Of a DNA stretch of 64,000 nt, positions 62,139 to 64,000 are shown one piece after another. How positions within the stretch are numbered: the first letter of the stretch is position 1; the number at the start of each line of letters is the position of its first letter. Under the pieces are notes generated by a model. It made no database searches, had not been told where the DNA came from, and saw only the letters and a program-made list of their open reading frames with translations. The stretch comes from Lachnospiraceae bacterium (GTDB lineage: Bacteria; Bacillota; Clostridia; Lachnospirales; Lachnospiraceae). Location of the stretch: assembly GCA_024698145.1 (NCBI GenBank), contig JAILRO010000012.1, positions 124,001-188,000 of the forward strand, in the 5' to 3' direction. Made by a program: the position numbers and the translations under genes.

Positions 62139-63134
62139 ATGAAAAAGAAATTATTATTAGTAGTTGCTATGGTTATGGTTGTATTTGCAGTATGCGGATG
62201 CGGTAAAAAAGAAGATGTTAGTACATCTTCTGATAAGATTAAAATCGTTACAACAATTTTCCCGGAATATGACTGGGTGAGAGAAATACTTGGTGATAAA
62301 GCAAATGATGCAGAACTTACTTTGCTTCTTGATAGCGGAGTTGATTTGCACAGTTTTCAGCCGACGACAGATGATATTGTTAAGATATCCGATTGCGACA
62401 TATTCATATATGTTGGTGGTGAGTCTGACGGATGGGTTGAGGATGTTCTCAAAACAGCCAATAACAAAGACTTGATTGCAATTAACCTTCTTGATGTATT
62501 AGGTGATAATGTCAAGGAAGAAGAACTTGTTGAAGGAATGGAAGGCGAAGAAGAGGAAGAGGGCGAAGAAGAGGAAGAAGAAGAAGAAGAAGGCCCTGAA
62601 TATGACGAGCATGTATGGCTTTCACTCAAGAATGCTGTAATTCTTTGTAATGAAATAGAGAAAGCAATAGAAAAGGTTGATCCTGATAATGCTTCAACTT
62701 ATCAGGCGAATGTTAAAGCTTATACAGACAGTCTTTCACAGTTGGATGACCAGTATAAGAGTGCTGTAGATGATGCATCAACAAAATGTCTGTTGTTTGG
62801 TGACAGATTTCCTTTCAGATATATGACAGAGGATTACGGTCTTACATATTATGCAGCATTTATTGGCTGTTCTGCAGAGACTGAAGCAAGTTTCGAAACA
62901 ATAAGATTTCTTTCTAACAAAGTGGATGAACTCAATCTTAAGAGCGTAATGACAATTGAAGGTTCGGACCAGAAGATTGCGCAGAGTATTGTTGATAATA
63001 CAGCCGATAAGAATCAGAACATACTTACTATTAATTCAATGCAGTCAGTAACAATGAAGGATGTTGAGGATGGAGCACAGTATTTGTCTACTATGGAAGA
63101 CAATCTTGAGGTGCTCAAAGAAGCATTGAAGTAA
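62139..63134 (+). CDS. Zinc/manganese-type ABC substrate-binding lipoprotein with poly-Glu loop
   Basis: 331 residues. Lipobox AVCGC at residues 17-21 (lipidated Cys21). ZnuA/TroA-type fold: TTIFPEYDWVREILGD, metal His71 in DLHSFQPT, and a second His in DEHVWLSLKN. Between them the usual His-rich flexible loop is replaced by an acidic run of about 15 Glu and Gly (residues about 135-152). The third ligand position, commonly His in H-AFGY, reads GDRFPFRY, so Asp may replace it. No ATPase or permease gene is adjacent in the window. ATG 62139 follows GTGGAGG. Confidence 0.85.
   Translation: MKKKLLLVVAMVMVVFAVCGCGKKEDVSTSSDKIKIVTTIFPEYDWVREILGDKANDAELTLLLDSGVDLHSFQPTTDDIVKISDCDIFIYVGGESDGWVEDVLKTANNKDLIAINLLDVLGDNVKEEELVEGMEGEEEEEGEEEEEEEEEGPEYDEHVWLSLKNAVILCNEIEKAIEKVDPDNASTYQANVKAYTDSLSQLDDQYKSAVDDASTKCLLFGDRFPFRYMTEDYGLTYYAAFIGCSAETEASFETIRFLSNKVDELNLKSVMTIEGSDQKIAQSIVDNTADKNQNILTINSMQSVTMKDVEDGAQYLSTMEDNLEVLKEALK
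62541..62594 (+). repeat. GAA/GAG trinucleotide tract encoding poly-Glu
   Basis: Nearly pure GAA and GAG codons, interrupted by two GGC, in the metal-loop segment of the substrate-binding lipoprotein. Such tracts are prone to slippage, which would change loop length in frame. Confidence 0.85.
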
Positions 63135-63150
63135 AAGGACGGTGAGTTAT

Positions 63151-63756
63151 ATGAGGAAAATATCCGGTTTGTTAATGGTTATGATACTTGCACTTGTAAT
63201 GTGTGGTTGCAGTAAGGAAAGTACTCGAACTACGGATAACGGGAAAGTTCCCAAAACCGTCGATGATGTTCTTGCTAATCAGACTGAAGAGGCAGATATT
63301 AAAGATTCACAGTCGGTTGATTTGGAGTCGGAAGGTACACAGGCACCGGAATCACAGGACGCCGATACGCAACAATCGGATGACATGTATGGGGATACTG
63401 AGGAAGCACCTTCGGATTTGTCATCGGATGACGTGGATGTTGACCTTACAAAACTAAGCAGTACGCTTGTCTATTCGGAAGTGTATACCATGATGTGCGC
63501 ACCTGAACAGTATATAGGTAAGAAGATTAGAATGAAGGGTACAACTGCGATATATCATGATGATGTTGATAATAACGATTATTATGCATGTGTTATAAAA
63601 GATGCAACTGCATGTTGTGCACAGGGAATAGAGTTTCAGTTATCAGCTGGTGATTATCCGACTGCAGATTCTGAAATTACTGTTTCGGGAATATTTTCCT
63701 CATATAAGATAGAAGAGGATGTGTATTACACATTAAAGGATGCGGTTATAGAATAA
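63151..63756 (+). CDS. Lipoprotein with DATACCAQGIEF domain, unknown function
   Basis: 201 residues. Signal with lipobox MCGC (residues 17-20), an acidic Ser/Asp/Gln-rich linker (about 30-105), and a compact C-terminal domain: YSEVYTMMCAPEQYIGKKIR, YYACVIKDATACCAQGIEF, and ISG-type VSGIFSSYKIEEDVYY. The pattern resembles the OB-like CC-motif domain in the TIGR03943/YcgQ-type permease partner proteins, some of which respond to zinc. The start is ATG 63151 after AAAGGACGG; the GTG at 63142 is less likely. Next to the metal lipoprotein, 16 bases downstream. Confidence 0.72.
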   Translation: MRKISGLLMVMILALVMCGCSKESTRTTDNGKVPKTVDDVLANQTEEADIKDSQSVDLESEGTQAPESQDADTQQSDDMYGDTEEAPSDLSSDDVDVDLTKLSSTLVYSEVYTMMCAPEQYIGKKIRMKGTTAIYHDDVDNNDYYACVIKDATACCAQGIEFQLSAGDYPTADSEITVSGIFSSYKIEEDVYYTLKDAVIE

Positions 63757-63763
63757 ACCGAAC

Positions 63764-63792
63764 TTGATTGCCTGTTGCAATTATACTATAAT
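63764..63792 (+). promoter_or_regulatory. Sigma-A-type promoter for metA
   Basis: TTGATT (63764-63769), 17-bp spacer, consensus TATAAT (63787-63792), 34 bp before the metA start. The short leader leaves no room for a SAM riboswitch. Confidence 0.7.
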
Positions 63793-63826
63793 TAGTTGAA
63801 TCAGATTAAGAAAGAAGGAAACATCA

Positions 63827-64000
63827 ATGCCGATTAGGATAGCCAATGACCTTCCGGTCAAAAAGATTTTGGAAGAAGAGAATATATTTGTGATGGATGA
63901 GGATAGGGCGATGAGCCAGGATATCCGTCCGCTCGAGGTGGTTATACTTAATCTAATGCCGCTTAAGGAGGATACAGAGCTTCAGCTTTTTAGAAGCCTT
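63827..64000 (+). CDS. metA: Homoserine O-acyltransferase, 3'-truncated by the window edge
   Basis: 58 codons visible. [20 protein letters not shown], then [19 protein letters not shown] and LQLFRSL match the conserved N-terminus of MetA, which acylates homoserine at the start of methionine synthesis. Many Firmicutes members use acetyl-CoA; the specificity residues lie outside the window. ATG 63827 follows AAGGAA. Its own promoter suggests independent expression. Confidence 0.93.
   Translation, partial: MPIRIANDLPVKKILEEENIFVMDEDRAMSQDIRPLEVVILNLMPLKEDTELQLFRSL

Noticed and set aside
63793-63826. SAM riboswitch before metA
   Set aside because: Promoter-to-start distance is about 34 bases, too short.
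1-64000. CRISPR arrays, rRNA operons, phage or insertion sequences
   Set aside because: No regularly spaced direct repeats, rRNA-like sequence, integrase or transposase was found on reading.

Overview
The window is a compact, low-GC Firmicutes chromosome segment, most likely from a Lachnospiraceae-type clostridium. This rests on the complete spoIIIAA-AH operon, the order xseA-xseB-ispA-dxs-tlyA-nadK-argR-recN-spoIVB-spo0A, the block priA-def-fmt-rsmB-rlmN-stp-prkC-rsgA-rpe-thiN, AGGAGG-type ribosome binding sites and A/T-rich intergenic DNA. Almost all genes are on the plus strand. No phage, insertion sequence, CRISPR array or rRNA was seen.

Layout. 1-11.4 kb: amino-acid synthesis (3' end of gltB, leuD, leuB, ilvD, ilvB, serC, serA). 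The gltB-leuD and leuB-ilvD gaps are filled by long imperfect palindromes that share a small hairpin. 11.5-14.8 kb: a two-component system and asd. 14.9-17.2 kb: an isolated pair related to cobalamin enzymes CbiG and CbiJ (the latter only the C-terminal half), then efp. 17.4-22.5 kb: spoIIIA operon. 22.6-31.6 kb: asp23, nusB, exonuclease VII, isoprenoid genes, tlyA, nadK, argR, recN. 31.6-34.5 kb: spoIVB and two tandem Spo0A paralogues, both with damaged receiver domains. 34.6-39.7 kb: glgA, rqcH, yicC, gmk, rpoZ. 39.8-52.4 kb: murE, then the replication-restart, translation and Ser/Thr-kinase block ending with thiN. 52.4-56.1 kb: Na/phosphate and Na/solute transporters. 56.3-57.3 kb: rlmH, a convergent second RlmH-like gene, and tRNA-Arg. 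57.4-61.8 kb: membrane protein, Lrp regulator, pseudouridine synthase, ligA. 61.8-64 kb: a candidate metal-handling cassette and the start of metA.

Main discoveries. (1) Two tail-to-tail RlmH genes show complementary decay: one keeps the SAM-binding knot but has lost the catalytic C-terminal tail, the other keeps the tail and has lost the knot. RlmH builds its active site across a dimer, so this looks like an obligate heterodimeric enzyme. (2) The canonical spo0A locus holds two Spo0A proteins with good DNA-binding domains, neither with a normal phosphorylation pocket. (3) An orphan divergent CbiG plus a half-CbiJ whose N-terminal domain is replaced by a hexapeptide repeat. (4) A family of long intergenic palindromes with a covarying core hairpin. 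(5) A terminator-like hairpin just inside the lrp transcript.

All calls come from reading the sequence and from family knowledge; no database search was run.
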